From positions 10,816,138 through 10,880,137 of the forward strand of contig NC_058144.1 of the NCBI RefSeq assembly GCF_011075055.1: a stretch of 64,000 bases of DNA, given 5' to 3'. The position numbers and the translations under genes are program-made. The notes beneath the pieces were generated by a model, which searched no databases, had not been told where the DNA came from, and was given only the letters and a program-made list of their open reading frames with translations. Below are positions 10,521 through 21,730 of the stretch, in pieces. Each line of letters opens with the position of its first letter. Positions within the stretch are counted from its first letter, which is position 1. The stretch is from Mangifera indica (lineage: Eukaryota > Streptophyta > Magnoliopsida > Sapindales > Anacardiaceae).

Positions 10521-11407
10521 AAGATTACATCTAACCTTGCGTGGGACCAATTAATTTGGCCTAAATTAAACTCTTTCATCGACGACTTAACTCCGCGTAT
10601 TGAAATCTTAAGAATTACACATTTATTCCTGAGTCCCTGACCTTTTCCTCGGTTTGTCCTATGTATGCCACCTGTCCCTAACACAAAACTTTTAGCTCTG
10701 TCAATCATATTTATTTATTTTTCTTTCTAATGCCCTTCTCTGCCCCAAAATGTGTAAACGCGTTGACAACCTAATTATTAGTGTACTATAATATATTAAA
10801 TAAATTTTAGGGAGAAGGACTATCTCCCACCCAACTTTTGATGCGTTTTCAAGATGCCACCCATATCAGATGAAAATCCAGTTTTCTCACCCATGACCAA
10901 ACTGCCATCCATTTTTTCAATTAGGAACAGGGGCAAAATCATCATTTACTATTTAAAACATTAAAACTTTAAAATTTAACCGTTTCCCCCTTTAGGTTTC
11001 AAAAAGTAATTAACCCATCCTCAAAGTTTGAAAACTTTAATTTCACCCCCTAGGGTTTTGCTTTCTTCTCCGGCCACCACCGACGGCCGCTACAATCGAT
11101 CAATGGGAGATCTCCGACTACAAAGGACGACGAAGGACGACCCTTCGTCGCCCAGATCTGGACGACGAAGCGTCATCCAGATCTGGAAGAACAGACGAAG
11201 GACGACGCTTCGTCGTAGTGTCTGGACGACGCGACGAGCGACGAAGGACGACGAAGAGTCGTCCTTCGTTGTCTGGGTGGAGCGACGAAGAGAGACCTCT
11301 TCGTCGCACGGTGGTGCGACGAAGAGATCTCTGTCTCTTCGTCGCATTGTGCGACAAAGTCGCACCGTGCACCAGGAGAAGGAGATCTCCGTCTCTTCCT
11401 TCTTCGG

Positions 11408-13067
11408 TAGACCTGGCCATGGGCCGGTTTGGCCCGTGAATCGGATCGAAACCAGCCTGGATAAACCCAGAACCGGAATCAGAAGACCCAGAACCGGACT
11501 GAACCGAAACCGAAATCGTGGCTCTATGGTTCGGTTTTGATTCACATAAATTGAAACCGTTGAACCACCGGTTTATGAACCGGCGGTTTACTGTACTGAA
11601 CCGAAAAAAATTTGAAAATTTTTTGATTTTGTTTTGAATTTTATTTAAAAAGGCAATGGTTCCCTGCGCAGGGAACCGTTGCCTTTTGAAGAAAAATTTG
11701 CAGGGGACCAATTTTCAGAGAATATACAAAGTTTGCAGGTGAATAATAGTTAATTTTAATCTTTTTATTATTTCTGATTGAAATTAATATATAAATATAT
11801 TTAATATAATTTTGGGAGTAAAGTTTTATTTATTTGAGAATATATTTTTTGTACTTTCAATCATTTCATAATAAATTTGACTTTTTTATATAAAATAGTT
11901 TTATCAAATTTAAATAGTGAAAATATATAGTGAAATAGTCATTGCTCTTTGTCTTATTTTACGTACATTTCTTATATTATTCATATAGGGCAATATCATG
12001 TGTATATGTTTTAAGAATATAAATAGATATATATTTATATGTGTTATTGTATAATTAGTTATTATTTTGTATTTAATTTAAAATTATTTAATTATATGAT
12101 AATATATATTAAATATAAACTTATTTATGTATTTAAAGTATATGTCTATAGTTTTATAATAAAACTCTGTATATCTATTTTGGATACATAAATATATATA
12201 CACTTATATATATCATCATATAATTAAGTGATTTTGAATTGAAAATAAAACAATACCTAATCATATAATAATATATATAAATATATATATATTTATATAT
12301 CTAAAATAGATACATATAAAATTATTCATAGTTTTATTATTATTAATAAGGATAACCGTTGGCCTCCATATAATCTTCATGTTAAGATTTCCATGTGAGC
12401 AGCGCTTCAGAAATAGAAATTTGAGATACAATGCATTGAGCACGTGTCCGAATCAGGTCTCTCCTTCTCGCCATTAATTATTTAATTAGTAATACTAATA
12501 ACTACAGAAATTTGATCATTCATATGGAAATAAGCATATCTATTTGGGTTTGGAAATAATCTATTGAAGCTCAAGTATGCGTGGACGATTGGACAAGAGC
12601 CGAATTACGACAACAAGAAATAAAAGTGGACTTCAATGAAGAATCGCTTTATTTAACTACGGATAGTTCGATGACGACGGGAAATAATACTCAAGATAGT
12701 GGAGGCGAATGATAAGGTAAGGGGGTACTGCCAGCTATTAGATATGCAAAGGTAAGAGAACTACGTAGACTTTAATTCTTCTAAACCCCAAGAAGATACG
12801 TAGGAAGCTTAATTGAAAAATTAAGTCCAAGCCTTTCTTTTAAATTTCAATTATTGTAATTAATAATTTAAAAATTAAATCAAGATTATATATTAGAATT
12901 GACGGTTCAATATCGGTTCCGAACCGGGGCCATGAACCGGAACCGACGGTTCCGAACCGTGGACGAACCGTCCTGTTACGATTTCGGTTCAGGGTCCTTA
13001 TATTTGCGAACCGTGAACCGGCGGTTCTGAACCGAAATCGGCGGTTCATGAACCGTGGCCAGGTCTA
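11408..13067. mobile_element. hAT element, 1660 bp, nested, perfect 8-bp TSD
   Basis: The ends are TAGACCTGGCCA and TGGCCAGGTCTA, perfect inverted repeats. They are flanked by perfect 8-bp duplications TTCTTCGG (11400-11407 and 13068-13075), which is diagnostic for hAT transposition. Subterminal regions on both sides are rich in GAACCG/CGGTTC words (11440-11590 and 12900-13055), which are typical clustered transposase-binding-like repeats. The middle is very AT-rich and includes a 40-base near-perfect palindrome at 11648-11687. Only a small C-terminal transposase-like remnant remains (12560-12712). The perfect duplication suggests a fairly recent insertion. Confidence 0.92.
12560..12712 (+). 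pseudogene. hAT transposase C-terminal fragment
   Basis: A short frame reads SIEAQVCVDDWTRAELRQQE, then an acidic and Ser/Thr-rich tail ending in a stop at 12710-12712. The word pattern, a small residue followed by C and D-W about four residues on, resembles the C-terminal end of the plant hAT dimerisation domain (forms such as LxCxxDWLR). It lies inside a verified hAT element, which supports the reading. The rest of the transposase is absent: an in-frame stop lies immediately upstream. The identity rests on a short motif and context, so it is tentative. Confidence 0.5.
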
Positions 13068-13526
13068 TTCTTCGGCCACCACCGCCGTCGCACCAGGAGA
13101 AGGAGGAGGCAGGTGACTACGCCGGAGACGACGTCGGGAGATGAAGTTGAAGAATGGGGGTGAAACTGCTAGTTTTGAAAGTTATGGGGGGCGACTGTTT
13201 TTTTGAAAAATTTGGAAACCCTAGGTTTGGGGGTGAAAATATTAGTTTTCAAAGTTTAAAAACTTTAGGTAAAGTGAAATGTTAGTTTCTAAAACCTAAA
13301 GGGGGTGAAGGAAAACCCTCACATCAATTTTGGGATGAATTTTGCAGAGGGGTATTTTTGTCATTTCATCTAACAAGGGTAAAATGGATATTTTACCCTT
13401 ATGCAAACAGAAACCATCCACATTAACAGCTCATGGGTGGGAAAACTGGATTTTCATCTGGCGTGTGTGGTATTTTGAGAACGCATCAAAAGTTGGGTGG
13501 GAAATAGTCCTTCTCCCTAAATTTTA

Positions 13527-16265
13527 TCATATATAATAATATAAATAAAAAATAATATATATTATATAATTTATTAAATTAATATGATATAATAAATATA
13601 TAATACAGTATATATTATATAATATAATATAATTATAGATATAAATTAATATATTTATTTTAAAAAATAATAATATAATAATTATATATAAAAAAAATTA
13701 AAAAATTAATAATATTTTTTAAAATAATTATATATTAATTATAATTTTTTATTATTTTATTTTTCTAAAAATATATCACATAATATGATAAAAAAAAATT
13801 GATTTTAATATATTATACATTATATGATTTCATTATTATAATTGACAACGTAGAACAGTTTTAGTTAACCCGTGATCAATTATTTTTGTTAATAATTTCG
13901 TATTTATCACTAAAACTATATTAATGCTATATGTGACGGTGCGAGGCCTAGTTGATGTGAATTTACGTACATAGACTAAAAGCACACAATATATTGAATC
14001 TTATACAAGCGACAATAATGTCAATTGAAATTATTACATAATTCCGTATATGCTATATGATATAGGTAAGTAGTGTTGATTAAGTGGGTTAATGTGTAGG
14101 AGAAATAGAGACCAAAAAAACAAATATTACGTGGTTTGATCCATTATTTGAGTATTTAGAGTTGACAATTTTCAATATAATTTGTTAATTGGATATGATA
14201 TAATATAAAAAATATTAGGTTAAGATTGAGTTTTTTGACATAAATTTATTTCAGAGCATCCTGATATGACTCGAAATTAACTCGGATAATATTAGAGTTT
14301 ACACAAAAATAACTCGATACGACATGAATTGACTCGAATATTTTGAAGAAATATTATGGATAAATTAATGAAATGTTGATAAACAATACCAATAAACAAT
14401 AGTTGAAATCTTTATAGAGTATGTATAGTTATATTTTTATATAATTATAGTTTTTATATTATTATTTATTTTTATTTAAATATTTTAATTTATTATTAAA
14501 TAAGATTATAAATGTATTTTAAAGGTTTTACTTATATTATAATTACATGTTATACCTTTTGTGTATAGTTGTATCTTTGTATAATTATAATTACTTATAT
14601 TATTTTTTATTTTTATGTAAATATTTCATTTTATTATTAAGTAGTAAGAATTTGATTTGATTAGTCAAATTATCGATGTGTTTTAAAAGTCTTAAAATGT
14701 AAAATTTTAAACTATTTATCAATAAGACAAAATGTTATATTATCTGTTTTATTAATAGTATGTTTGAATAATTTAGTAAAAAAAATTAATACAATAAAAA
14801 TACTGTTAAGAGTTAAAATAAGAGATAATTTTAGATTAATTTAGATTGGATCAGATTAGTTCGAATATTAAAGTGTTGAGTTAGAGTTAAAAAATTTTAA
14901 CATGATTTTAAATTGGGTTTGGTTATAGTTAAAGATTTTTAATATAAAACTCAAACTGATTTAATACAAATATAATTCGATAATACGAATTATCGAATCT
15001 ACGGGTGTCTATATTCATAGTCATTGACCGAATTAATTGTGGTTGTGAAATTACCATATGAGTCTCATTTTGGGGAGCAGTCTTTCAATATAACAGTTGT
15101 ATTTACGTGGAATAATTGACTTGTGATAATAAAGCAAGAGCTTTTGTATATAATTTATGGCATAATTACGCGGTTCAACAGGCTCACGGCACTGAGTAGT
15201 TGCTGTAAAGAAAGCGACCTTGTTATAAACAACATCAAAAGAAGAGAATTTTGAGTATGCTTACAAACTTTTGTGGCTTACCCAACAAAAAAAAAAAAAT
15301 AATAATACTAAACTTTTGTAATTTTATAATGGAGAAGAGGATGATAAAATGAGTAAACCCATTTATAGAAACGAAGAGATAATTGTAAGGGTATAATTGA
15401 TATTTTAATCATTCTTGTAAGGGTAAAATAAATAATTCATTCGTAATTTTAAGCACAAATGTGGTTATATTGCATGTAAGATGGTGCGATTGACCAAAAT
15501 CATACTCAGAATAATGCAATCTAATGATATGAGTAAATTTCGTTAGAATTCTATATTAGATAGTGTGATTTAACATAAATTGTATTATTTTGAGTATGAT
15601 ATGACTAGATTATCTTTTGAGACTATGATTTAAGATTACGTAAATCGGCCATCTCATATGCAATTTCAATCATATCGCACTATTTGAATTGTGACATGGT
15701 CTATATGCCACTTAAAAACCCTATTTTTATTGTATGGAATGGTGCCGATTAGAGTTTTGACATATTTTAAGTGAATAATTTCTAATATGGGGAAAGATGT
15801 ATTATATTTAAAGGGTAAAAGTGATATTAATCTAAAACTTGTGAAAAAGTGTAAATAAAGCAAATCTTGGCTGAGAAATTGTTGAGCCGCCCCTTTCAAC
15901 CGAGATTTTTTGTAATGCCGGCTCATCCCCGGGCCCCAACCTCCCTAGATTTGTTCATTTGGATCATAGTCAAAGATTCATATTAAAAAAGAGAGAGAGA
16001 GAGAGAGAGAGAAAGTTTCATAAAAATATTATTAAACTTTCATGCAAACACCTTAAAATGAAAGCGAAATTGGAAACACGGAGCAAGCTTTCTCTGCAGC
16101 AATTAATGGCATCACCTACTTTAATTACAAATAAATAAAGTTTCTGAATTCAGCTTTTGGCTTTAATTTTTGGTCCAGACTTATGACATAAACACAACGA
16201 ACTGCCCATCCGTTGTCGCCAAAACACAAGATACAAAACACAAGTCCGGTCGTCGCCAATTTCTC
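13527..16265. other. AT-rich intergenic DNA with a (GA)n tract
   Basis: 13527-13830 is nearly pure A/T. About 14100-15010 is A/T-rich with CTCGA/TCGAG-like words and may be an old non-autonomous element, but no flanking duplication was confirmed. A (GA)11 microsatellite lies at 15991-16012, about 250 bp before the F-box start. No further gene was recognised. The last 200 bases should include the F-box gene promoter and leader. Confidence 0.5.
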
Positions 16266-17417
16266 ATGTCTCAAACTGAAACTGATGTCCATTCCAAGCG
16301 CCAACATCGGACTCAACAAAAAACTGACGATAAGCGGCCGCCTTTACTTCCCGGACTTCCCGATCAAATCGCTCAGATTTGCCTCTCCAGAATCCACCCT
16401 TCTATTCTCTTCAACATCTCCCGTTCTTGGAGACGGTTGATTTACTCCCCTTCTTTCCCTCCTTTTCTTGCATTATATTCTCTTTTCTCTTCCAAATCTG
16501 ATAAAATTCTTCATTTTTACTCGTTCGATCCCATTTCTTCCTCCTGGGAAGCTCTTCCTCCTCCGCCGTCCAATCCTCCGATCCACCTCCTCCTCCATCA
16601 CCCTTCTTTTTTATCCCGGAAGCTTCCGATTCAGTCCGTTTCCGTTTCCGGAAAGCTCGTACTTCTCGCTGCTACTACTCATAATTTTAACCCCGCCCTC
16701 ACGCGTCCTCTCTTGTTCAATCCCATCCACCGGAACTGGGTTTTTGGGCCCCCGCTCCTGACCCCACGCCGCTGGTGCGTTGCCGGCTCGCTCCGCAACG
16801 TTGTCTACGTGGCGAGCGGCATCGGATCTCATTTCTCGACCGACGTGGCGAGGTCGGTCGAGAAGTGGGATCTGTGGAAAACCAATAATAATAATACTTA
16901 TTATCACAATGGTGACGTGGGGAGCTGGGAGAAGATGAAGGGGCTTAAAGATGGAAGATTTTGCAGAGACGCCATCGATGCCGTGGGGTGGAGAGGGAAG
17001 CTATGTATGGTAAATGTGAAAGGGTACGGCGCCAAGGAAGGAGTAGTTTATGACGTTGATGGGGACACGTGGCGGGAGATGCCGGAGGGGATGATTAAAG
17101 GTTGGAGGGGTCCGGTGGCGGCCGTGGACGAGGAGGCGATGTTTATGGTGGATGAGAGAAACGGCGCATTGAGAAAGTATGATGAAGGGAAGGATGATTG
17201 GATTGAGATAATTCAATCCAATATGCTCGTCGAAGCTCAACAGATTACCGGTGGCGGTGGGAGAGTTTGTGTTGTTGATAGGGAGGGTGGAATTGTGGTG
17301 GTGGATGTGGTGGCAGCACCGCCGCGGATGTGGGTGGTGGATACACCGAATGGGTTCCTAGCTTTAACGGTTCATATCCTCCCTCGGATGAGCCAGCCGG
17401 TTACAAGCAAGTCTTGA
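16266..17417 (+). CDS. SKIP25: F-box/kelch-repeat protein, SKIP25-like
   Basis: This intronless gene encodes 383 residues when started at the ATG at 16266. An upstream in-frame ATG at 16170 would add 32 residues of low-complexity sequence. The internal start gives a length close to Arabidopsis SKIP25 (about 395). The F-box is at about residues 25-70 (LPGLPDQIAQICLSRI, then SWRRLIYSPSFPPFL). F-box proteins of this type bind an ASK/SKP1 partner in an SCF ubiquitin ligase. The rest forms degenerate kelch repeats, with W and GV/YD motifs around residues 150-355 (for example VEKWDLW, GVVYDVDGDTWREMP, ALRKYDEGKDDW). These are expected to bind the substrate, which is unknown. The poly-Asn stretch near residue 205 is a small local oddity. 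Base composition is clearly higher in G+C than its surroundings. Confidence 0.88.
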   Translation: MSQTETDVHSKRQHRTQQKTDDKRPPLLPGLPDQIAQICLSRIHPSILFNISRSWRRLIYSPSFPPFLALYSLFSSKSDKILHFYSFDPISSSWEALPPPPSNPPIHLLLHHPSFLSRKLPIQSVSVSGKLVLLAATTHNFNPALTRPLLFNPIHRNWVFGPPLLTPRRWCVAGSLRNVVYVASGIGSHFSTDVARSVEKWDLWKTNNNNTYYHNGDVGSWEKMKGLKDGRFCRDAIDAVGWRGKLCMVNVKGYGAKEGVVYDVDGDTWREMPEGMIKGWRGPVAAVDEEAMFMVDERNGALRKYDEGKDDWIEIIQSNMLVEAQQITGGGGRVCVVDREGGIVVVDVVAAPPRMWVVDTPNGFLALTVHILPRMSQPVTSKS

Positions 17418-18180
17418 TTGATTTTATTTTATTTTTTTCCCGCAATTTTTTATGAAATTGTTGAAAATTTCTTGTAAGAGATCATAATATACACAGATTT
17501 AAATTATTAATTATTAATTTAGAAATTAATTTAATAGGTGCTTGCGTTAAAAGTGAAAATTTGTCGATTGCTTGCAGCACAGAATGTAGACTTAGATTCT
17601 TAACTAATTTAAAGACTCAAGGACCAACTTTTAAAATACATATCGCCAATATCTCGTGAGATGATATAAAACTGTATTTATAGAATAAAAATAAAAATAA
17701 AAACTAACCGACTTATTTTATATACATAAATAAATATATATATTTAATATATATTATCATATAATTAAATAATTTTAAATTAATATTAAAATAATATTTA
17801 ATTATATAATAATCTTTATAAATATGTATCAATTTATTTATTTAAGATATTTTTGTATAATATTATTTTATTTAAAAATTACTCTAATGCTATCTACTCA
17901 ATTTTATTTTGTATAAATAAATTACACCATTTATTTTTATATATAATGTTTAAAACCAAGCCACAATTGCCGGTGGCCACCATTAATTTTGGTGTTTCCC
18001 TGTTTTGGCAGAGAAAATGTTTGACAAATGTCCAAGTGGCGGTCTAATCAGTCATATTCTCAAACTCAAAGTTTCAAACCATTAATATCAGTTCACATTA
18101 CAAGACTGAAATGCTCTTGTCATGAGACAGGCTCTCCACTCCAATTGTTAGTATTTGTTCCCAAAGGGTGACTTTGGTAG
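17418..18180. other. 3' flank and AT-rich MITE-like copy
   Basis: After the F-box stop come A/T-rich sequences. At about 17660-17880 there is a copy of the recurring ATATTATCATATAATTAAATAATTTTAAATT family, seen also near 12.0-12.35, 34.8, 42.4, 58.4, 58.8 and 59.9 kb. No gene was recognised. Confidence 0.5.
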
Positions 18181-18800
18181 GCCTGATATGGTCGAAATTG
18201 GTTTGATTTTAAAAGTTGATTTGATTTGATTTAATTTAATTCAATTTTTTTTATTAAAATTTGAATTGAATTTAAATAAAAAGATTTGATTTATTTTTTA
18301 ATTCGAACTGAGCTAAACCCAAGAGGTATTCAGGTTAATTTAATTTGACTCGATTCAAATCTAATTTGAATTCGTGACTCGAATTAATAGTTCAAATTTA
18401 TGGTTTAATTCAATTTGAATTCATTACTCAAATCAGCTCGAATTTAGTAGTTCAAAAACACAACTTTATTCTGCTCGAATTAGAAATTTTAAATATTATT
18501 TAGATAAAATAACATCATTTTATTAATAAACCGCAAACTCAAATCACAAATTCGAGTTATACAATTGAGCTATCAATTTGAACCATTAATTCAAACCGAA
18601 TCGAACTACGAATTCAAATAATTAATTAGAGCTATAAAATCAAGCCAAACTCAAATCAAATCGAATTAAATCATTTTTTATCTGAACCGAATCTAATTTT
18701 GGCTTAACGAACTCAAACTGAATTTCAACCAAACCATTTCTATCAAAATCAAACTCAAACCAAGGAATGTTCGGTCTCATTCTAACCCAAATCCGCCCCT
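18181..18800. repeat. Degenerate TTCGAAT/TTTGATT-rich repeat
   Basis: Words such as AATTTGAATTCG, TCGAACT and CAAACTCAAA are repeated on one strand in the left half and in inverse form in the right half. The overall symmetry suggests an old non-autonomous DNA element. The same wording recurs weakly at 29.99-30.23 and 47.27-47.52 kb. Ends and target duplication are not certain. Confidence 0.45.
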
Positions 18801-19386
18801 AGATTTAGGTGGTAAAAAGGTCAGATTTCAAGGTGGAGAGGTTGGATTAAGTCTCCCACATTATACTAAGATAATACTCTTATCTAATCCATTGATTATA
18901 AGACCAGCTATTAGACCTAAAACTTGACCTACTTAGACTAGTTAATTTAACCTAGAAAGAACGTTTCAACTTAAGTGAAATTCTTCCTTCAAAAAAAAAA
19001 AAAACTAGGGCTCCCATGAATGTTGGCATTGTCCGCAAATGTGCTGCCCCCTTAACCTGATTACGTACATTTGTCCATTTCAAATGATTTGGGCCAAATT
19101 GTTTAGCCCATCAATTAAACCCACTATATGATTTAGGACACTGCAAAGATTAGAATTAAGAAAGCATCAAATTCATTGCCCCCAAGGTGGGGAAAAAGAA
19201 AAAAGGATTTTCCTTGCCCAATGTAAAGAACCAACAATCTAGTTATAACAGCTAAAGGCATACACAGAAGCACCAACCTTAATCAAGTTCGTATTCAGTT
19301 CTTGGACACAAAATACAACCAAAGCCTGATTGGCTACTAACATCGTTTGCTTATAATGTGAACAAGCATCTGAATCATACAACTAT

Positions 19387-19456
19387 TATTATAACATCAC
19401 CCATATTAGAAGTGAAACCATTATCATAACATCACCCATATTAGAAGTGAAACCAA
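19387..19456. repeat. Two tandem copies of a 35-bp unit
   Basis: The unit containing ATAACATCACCCATATTAG and AGTGAAACCA occurs twice in a row with a 35-bp period. It lies about 130 bp past the stop codon of the PIA-type gene, so it may be transcribed in its 3' UTR. Confidence 0.85.
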
Positions 19457-19580
19457 ACATCATCGCACAGCAGACTTTCCTGGACATAGGACGAGACTAT
19501 AACGCATAAAAAGTTGCAAATACCAAACCAGAAGAAAATGTAACAAGCTTTCACGTGAATGAGATGGAAAGCAACAGCAT

Positions 19581-21052
19581 TCAGTTCTCGGAGCTATAAG
19601 AGGTCTTGCCTGCAGATAGATTTTCTCTTTGAAAACGGTTCATCTCCTCGTATGCCCATTCAAGACCAGGACAATAATGAAGTGGTGGATTGAATCTGCT
19701 ATCGTCGATGTTATCCGGCAAAAATGCTCCATTCTCAATCAGGAATTTAACAGCTTCCCTCTTTCTTTCTTTGGCTGCAATGTGCAGTGGGGTCCCTGGT
19801 TTTAGATGTTCATGAAGAAATGGTTACCATTAGAGTTGAGTCAGTAGCACATAACATTATAAAGTAAATAGTTTCTCTTACAGTGAATTGCCGAAAAAAA
19901 AAAAAAAAAGAGTACTTATTATTGATGAGAATACTTACAGCCACAAGCACCCTTGGTTCTAGCATCAATGTCAGCACCCTGCTCAAGCAATTCATCCATG
20001 ACTTCAATGTGGCCGCCTTGAGCAGCAAGGTGAAGTGGGCTAACCCCATTTGATTTGGGGCCCCATGCCGACACATTCACATCCATTCCTTCATTAATAA
20101 GTTGCTTCACCTGCTCCAAAGAAAATTTCAATCAACAACTATTCACCCATGCTGAAATTCTTGGCACAAAATGATAATCAGGAATCATCGCAACTATGAT
20201 AGAAATCAATAATCTATTTCCTGAACAATATACCAGCCTCATTTTAGCATTATAATATAAAAAGTTAAAGGAGAAGATCAAAGACATAATACAAAACAAG
20301 AATCAAAAACTAAATTTTCAGAAGGATCTATGGAGAAACTAAACAATTAAGAAGCACCCAACTGTCAAAGTTTGTAAAATCTCCTGAAACCATAGTTCTG
20401 TGGTTACAAGCAACGTCGCATAGAAAGAAAGGAAGGCAAAATTAAAAAACACTCGTAATGATTTTTTAAGATCCGCAATTTGGGAGATTCATGATTTATT
20501 AAGTCATTAGTTCATGATCTAACAGTTGAACCCATAAAGATAGGAACCAGCACAAAATTAAACTCTACCTCATTTAGAAAGTATGTCTCTCAAATGGGTT
20601 AAAACTAATCAGTTAGTCTTCTTGATGTAAGCATATGAAGGCAGGAAAGAGAAAAAAAGGGTTAAGAAAAGAGTAATAAATACAACCTAAGTGCAACAAC
20701 AGACGACCATCCAGCTATAATTAGAATACAAATAAAATATTCCCAAGTTCTCTTAAGCATTCTTCTTGTTTCCGGTCTAACAATTAATTCCAAAAACATA
20801 TAAAAAAAACCCAAAAAAGAAAACATCTATCTAAAACAAAATTTAAAGCTATTTAGAAGGAGATAAATAAGCGTAAATAAATCAATAAATAAAACAACTC
20901 ACCGCTTTGAGGTCACCTTTACGAGCACTGATATGAAGGGAGGTCCAACCCCTATCATCCCTGTCCACCAGAGACCTAAAGAATCGCTTTTTAGACAACT
21001 TACGCTGAAAACAAAACGGACCCAGTTGCTCTTGGGGTATGCTGTCAATCAT
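19581..21052 (-). CDS. Phytochrome-interacting ankyrin-repeat protein (PIA1/PIA2-like)
   Basis: Three exons are joined in frame: 21052-20903, 20110-19939 and 19795-19581 (150+172+215 = 537 nt, 178 residues). Splice borders are GCG|GTGAGT, CAG|GTGAAG, GGCT|GTAAGT and CCAG|GGACC. The N-terminus is basic (RKLSKKRFFRS). Three ankyrin repeats follow at about residues 33-65, 73-102 and 107-136, with DDRGWTSLH, GVSPLHLAAQGGH and CGWTPLHIAAKERKREAVKF. The end carries FNPPLHYCPGLEWAYEEM. Order, length and the tail agree with Arabidopsis PIA1/PIA2, which bind phytochrome A and affect light responses and anthocyanin. That role is transferred by homology. The gene is divergent with the RECQL2 gene, starts 678 bp apart. 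Intron 1 is about 0.8 kb and intron 2 is 143 bp with an (A/T)n tract. Confidence 0.88.
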
Positions 21053-21730
21053 CCTTTCCAATTTTCTTAATCAAACCGCCAGAAACCAAACCCTGAAAAT
21101 TCAATTATCCTTTTGTTCGCAACAGCAAATTGACTGAAAACAAAACAACGAACAAAGAAGCCGATTTACATGATAGGAGAAAACAGAAATTAGCGAGAAG
21201 AAGAGGTGTGATTGGCAACGCAATAGGGAGAGAACGGATTGAGACCAGGACCCAAAACGCGAAGATTTTGACGCACGACGACGGAATTAACTACAGATAA
21301 AGATGAAATAAACATAGTAATCGATTAAGAATCCTAAAAACACAGAAATTTATCTGAATATTCGTAGATTAAAGAGAGATCAATTAGACGAATCCGGGTT
21401 TGATAAGAAGAGATTTGGGAGGAAACATTAAAAGCTAAAACTTTTGCCCCAATTGCAAAAAGAAGGAAGAATTTTACTAGAAATGAATTGAAAGAGAGGG
21501 GCCAAGGAATACTTTTACACCGGATATCTTTCCTTTTTTCGACAATGCCAGTTCAAGTTCTAGGGGATTTGCTCTATTCATGGTAAAAAATATTGGGCTT
21601 TGATGGGCCTGTCTCGTAGCCCATGATATTTTATGGGCCGGTTTTTCTAATGGAGAAATAAAACCAAATTTACATAAATATATTTATTCCTTTGCTCGCG
21701 CTCGGTCTCCCTCAGTCGCCGTCGACGACG
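21053..21730. promoter_or_regulatory. Shared intergenic region between two divergent genes
   Basis: These 678 bp separate the PIA-type ATG (- strand) and the RECQL2 ATG (+ strand), so both promoters and both 5' leaders must lie here unless there are upstream leader introns. The section just before the helicase start is pyrimidine/CG-rich (GCTCGCGCTCGGTCTCCC). No clear TATA box was seen on the helicase side. Possible co-regulation is inference from arrangement only. Confidence 0.5.

Larger units (their letters stand above)
10810..13517. mobile_element. Foldback MULE-like element, 2708 bp with nested hAT, 9-bp TSD
   Basis: The element begins GGGAGAAGGACTATCTCCCA and ends with the inverted form. 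It is flanked by perfect 9-bp duplications TAAATTTTA (10801-10809 and 13518-13526). The left subterminal arm includes CCCAACTTTTGATGCGTT, CATCTGATATGGGTGG-like and ACCCATGAC stretches. These return inverted at about 13430-13505. The inner left part (11080-11400) is GC-rich and dense in GACGAAG/CTTCGTC words, matching the core style of the 4126-4968 element. Removing the hAT insertion leaves roughly 1.05 kb, close to its smaller relative. It has no transposase of its own, so movement would need a MULE enzyme in trans. Confidence 0.88.

Noticed and set aside
11028..11711. Arg/Ser-rich frames of 150-197 codons on both strands
   Set aside because: They lie across the foldback element core and the hAT left end, where GACGAAG/GAACCG words leave frames open by chance. 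They cross a transposon junction.
14110..15015. Possible hAT-like non-autonomous element
   Set aside because: Ends such as TAGAGTTGACAA and a reversed TAGACACCCGTAG are only weakly alike, and flanking 8-mers do not match.
16170..16265. Upstream ATG extending the F-box protein by 32 residues
   Set aside because: The extension is low-complexity and makes the protein longer than the family. It was kept only as an alternative.
16468..17240. Overlapping frames on both strands within the F-box gene
   Set aside because: Shadows of a GC-richer coding region. The SKIP25-type frame alone has domain logic.
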